DNA of 64,000 nt from Prorocentrum cordatum (taxonomy: Eukaryota > Sar > Dinophyceae > Prorocentrales > Prorocentraceae), in assembly GCA_963575745.1 (NCBI GenBank), contig CAUYUJ010021135.1, forward strand, positions 1 to 64,000. The letters are read 5' to 3'. The translations under genes were made by a program, and so were the position numbers. The notes under the pieces are model-generated. The model saw only the letters and a program-made list of their open reading frames with translations. It had not been told where the DNA came from and did no database searches. Positions 61,401-64,000 of the stretch are shown piece after piece (position 1 is the stretch's first letter; every line of letters begins with the position of its first letter).

Positions 61401-62640
61401 CGGCACGGTGTGCGAGGCCCGTTGTGTCTCGAGGCATTCTGGCCCGAGCCGATTCTGGACGATTTTTCCGAGGCGCCGAAGCAGTGAAGTCTCTCACGTC
61501 GGCATGGACACCCCGAGGCGCGCCGCGCTGGAGCAGGCGAGGCGTGGGGCGCTGGAGCGGGCTGCGGCGGCGCCGACGCAGCGCGTGCGGCGGCCGCCAG
61601 GGCTGCGCAGCGCGGCCGCGACCGGCCACGGCGCTGAGGCCTGCACGCCCGCGGTTGGCACCGGCAATGCCAGCACGACTTCCTCCCCGTCTGGCAGCGG
61701 CATGGCAGCCGTCGCGTCCGCGACAGCTGAGCGCCAATGAGACCGCGGCTACGCATGGGACATAATCAGGTCCAGGGCAACGCGTGATGCCACGCCGAGG
61801 GCCGGCCTCGAGGCCTGGTGCCTAGGGCCTGATCCTTCTCCTCTTCCTCATCTCTGCCCTCGATCCTCCTCCCCGCCCCATGTCCTCCCCCTCCCCCGCC
61901 TCCTCCCTCCCCGGTCCCCATCTTACGCTCGCCCCCCCCCCTCTCCTCTTGCTTCCCCTTCTCTTGTTCCCCCCCTCCTCATCGTGCCGCCCCCTTCTCT
62001 TCCATCGTTAGTCCGCAAACTTACGTGATCACGTACTCGTTGTCTCAAATGCCTGCGTCAAGCAGGACAATACCTTTATACTACAGTCAGTAGGCGATGC
62101 CCGCGTTTAGCAGGACAGAACTATAATTCGAGCGTTCTTCGACTTGGTTATGCTTCACCGGATTTTGTTTTCGTTGGTTTCTGCGACAACCGCAGGTGCA
62201 GTTTCTCCTCCCGATGCGCTCTGGATTGCGCGCCCGATAGAGGTAGACTCGAGCCCCCGGCTGTGCGCCAGCAGCACATAGCTTTGCTCCCTTTTTGCGC
62301 TGGCGCGCCCGGAATCAAAGGCTTGACCTCTTGGCGGCGCGGCAAAAAATAATGCGTAAGAACCGTACCTGCTCGTCATTGACATGTGTTTATCTACCAG
62401 GACAGGCCAGACTCCCAGCCCAGACTTCCTCGGGTCCAAACAAAGATTCTAAGTGGGTCTAGCGCAGGTGGTGGGTCTGCGGCGCGAGAAGCAATCGCTC
62501 ATTCACTGTATATGAATTCGTGCCATAGTGCGCCACCGCTGCGGGGGGGCGGAGGCGAACTATCGCACGGGCGATGACTATTGCGTGTGACAAAAGCTAT
62601 ATAATTGCATCCGCGCGCACTTGCATCACTCAGTTTGCAA
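61401..62640. other. Intergenic stretch
   Basis: Pyrimidine-rich at 61825-62000. A short duplication (AATGCCTGCGTCAAGCAGGACA at 62049 and GATGCCCGCGTTTAGCAGGACA at 62096). No gene recognised. Confidence 0.4.
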
Positions 62641-63220
62641 TTTCTAGAGACAAGCAAAATGGGGTTGGGGGGAGGGGGAGAGCCACCTGGGCGCGGCCCT
62701 TCTCTATAGATATAAGGCCGGCGCCTTCTAAGAAGCTGCCTCCTTCTAAGAAGCGCCCTCCCCCCTCCCTCCACCGCCTCGTGCGCGCCGCCAAAAAAGT
62801 GCATTCTGCATTGGTTTGCTACAGGGATGGTGGTGGTGGTGGGGGGGGGGGGGGCACGTGTCTCGGTTCGCCCCAGGGAAGGTTTGGGGGAGGGGGTTCC
62901 TATTCACGAGGAAGGGCGATCACCCCTCCAGGGAGGGGGTCCCACTTGTCCATGTCAAGAAGGTGGCTATAACTCCTCAAGGGGGTTCGTTACCTCTCAA
63001 AGAGGCCCCGAAGGTGTGGGAAGGTTCTGAACGAGGAAGCGCGCTGGACCACTTCGGCAACCCTCAGGGGCCGGCTGGAACTTGGTGGCCGGGGCTCAGT
63101 GGTATGCTCCCGATGCGCCTGCTCAGCCGGCAGGCGCACCCCGAGGGCTCGGCCGTGCGGGGCCCGATTCGGCCTTGTGCCTTGCTGCCTCGGCCCCCGC
63201 AATGACCTCACACGGGCCAC
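62641..63220. other. Intergenic stretch
   Basis: GCCTTCTAAGAAGCTGCC and CCTTCTAAGAAGCGCCC make a short tandem pair at 62722-62757. A GGTGGTGGTGG and poly-G run lies at 62827-62853. No gene recognised. Confidence 0.4.
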
Positions 63221-63226
63221 GTAGCC

Positions 63227-63388
63227 CTGAGTGGGGCCTGTCCCTCTGCAGGATGGATATCCAAGAGTTATCAAAACAATCATCCAGGGACGACTTTTCG
63301 ACTATGTTTGACTATTTGGGTTTTTTTTGGTAGCAACTTTTGGTTCTTCGTCCCAAATTCGCCTGCAGGGGGGACATGCCCGACCTAA
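63227..63388. mobile_element. Family C inverted-repeat element, copy 7 (162 bp)
   Basis: Left end CTGAGTGGGGCCTGTCCCTC, right end GGGACATGCCCGACCTAA, interior GGGACGACTTTTCGACTATG. Perfect 8-bp duplication ACGTAGCC at 63219-63226 and 63389-63396. Confidence 0.88.
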
Positions 63389-63594
63389 ACGTAGCCGTTG
63401 TAGGGGAGGGAGAGAGGGTGTGAAGGGAAACAGGGTTAGGTCACCCACGGGGGCGCTAAGATGTTTGCGCTTCTCGCGTCGCGGTCTTGGGCCAGAGCGG
63501 CTGCCCTTCTCTTATAGACCAGGGGAGTCTTTATAGCACGTCGAAAATTGTTCTGGCCAACAATCTTGCAACTCATGGCGAAATCTCCGGGCCA

Positions 63595-64000
63595 GCTTGA
63601 CAATCTCCAGCAAAATCTCGAGGGTCTCCGGAATGTGTAAGGATTGGTTCGAATTCGTTGGGATGTGGGATATCCCGGCGGAGATCTCTTTGGAAGTCTG
63701 TTCTGGGAGATTTCTTGGGAGATTTGTTGGGATGCTTCCGAGTTGCAAGATTTTCCTGGAGATTTCCGTAGAGTCTTCCGAAGAGCAAGGTTTTCTTGGG
63801 GGGCGAAGGCTCCAGGGTTTCTGATATGTATTAGCTTTGATTCGAACAAATTTGGATGTAGAACGTCTCAGTGCAAATCTCTTTGGAAAATTGTTCCGGG
63901 AGATTGTCCAGGAGACTTCCGAGGTGCACGATTTTCTTGGACATTTCCACGGGGACTTCCGAGGGGCAAGATTTTCCGGCACACTTCCACGGAAACATTT
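63595..64000. repeat. 193-bp tandem repeat running off the window edge
   Basis: TTCGAATTCGTTGGGATGTG (63648) and TTCGAACAAATTTGGATGTA (63841) are 193 bp apart. The order GAGATCTCTTTGGAA / AAATCTCTTTGGAAA, then TTCTGGGAGATT / TTCCGGGAGATT, then CTTCCGAG-TGCAAGATTTTC follows in both. Inside each unit, shorter GGAGATTT and ACTTCCGAGG words repeat. The minus frame is open but reads like a translated repeat. Confidence 0.85.

Noticed and set aside
1-64000. Search for the dinoflagellate spliced-leader sequence and rRNA genes
   Set aside because: I saw no convincing match on either strand by eye. A computed search would be needed to exclude short or diverged copies.

Overview
This window looks like nuclear DNA of a dinoflagellate-type protist. 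That is an inference. It is GC-rich and very gene-poor, carries long triplet microsatellites (TCC/GGA, GTC/GAC, TTG) about every 2-3 kb, and has many short inverted-repeat elements. It holds one decayed non-LTR retrotransposon with a C2H2-finger tail of the kind I associate with dinoflagellate LINEs. I found no bacterial operon structure, rRNA, tRNA, CRISPR array or spliced-leader sequence by eye, and no promoter or terminator that I could support.

Layout. 0-12 kb: tandem satellites (73-bp units, GGCTGA hexamers), a large TCC tract at 7.0-7.6 kb, and a dense cluster of small inverted-repeat elements, including one nested inside another at 9.0-9.4 kb. 12.6-13.4 kb: the one convincing intact gene, a 264-residue cysteine-rich protein with five tandem inhibitor-cystine-knot-like repeats behind a hydrophobic N-terminal segment. 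It is followed 18 bases after its stop by a roughly 90-bp-arm inverted repeat. 13.7-45 kb: microsatellites, more small elements, dispersed satellite monomers, arrays of a degenerate TCTTGG repeat, and a few unrecognised open stretches (2.6-3.2, 17.2-17.7 and 37.8-38.1 kb). 45.9-50.9 kb: a LINE-like element with an APE-type endonuclease, a reverse transcriptase broken by frameshifts and a stop, zinc-finger segments and an unrecognised C-terminal domain. 50.9-64 kb: a possible Gly/Lys-rich protein on the minus strand (51.7-52.1 kb), more elements and microsatellites, a 0.5-kb TTG tract at 60.3-60.8 kb, and a 193-bp tandem repeat that runs off the right edge.

The main systematic observation is a set of non-autonomous transposon-like families (named A-P here for reference only), several with visible target-site duplications. 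Family C has seven copies of about 150-230 bp with 8-bp duplications. Family A has three copies of 192-193 bp with perfect 5-bp duplications plus a fragment at the left edge. Families D and E are flanked by TA. No transposase gene is visible, so these families would need help from elsewhere in the genome.

Most long open frames in this window are translations of microsatellites and are not annotated as genes.
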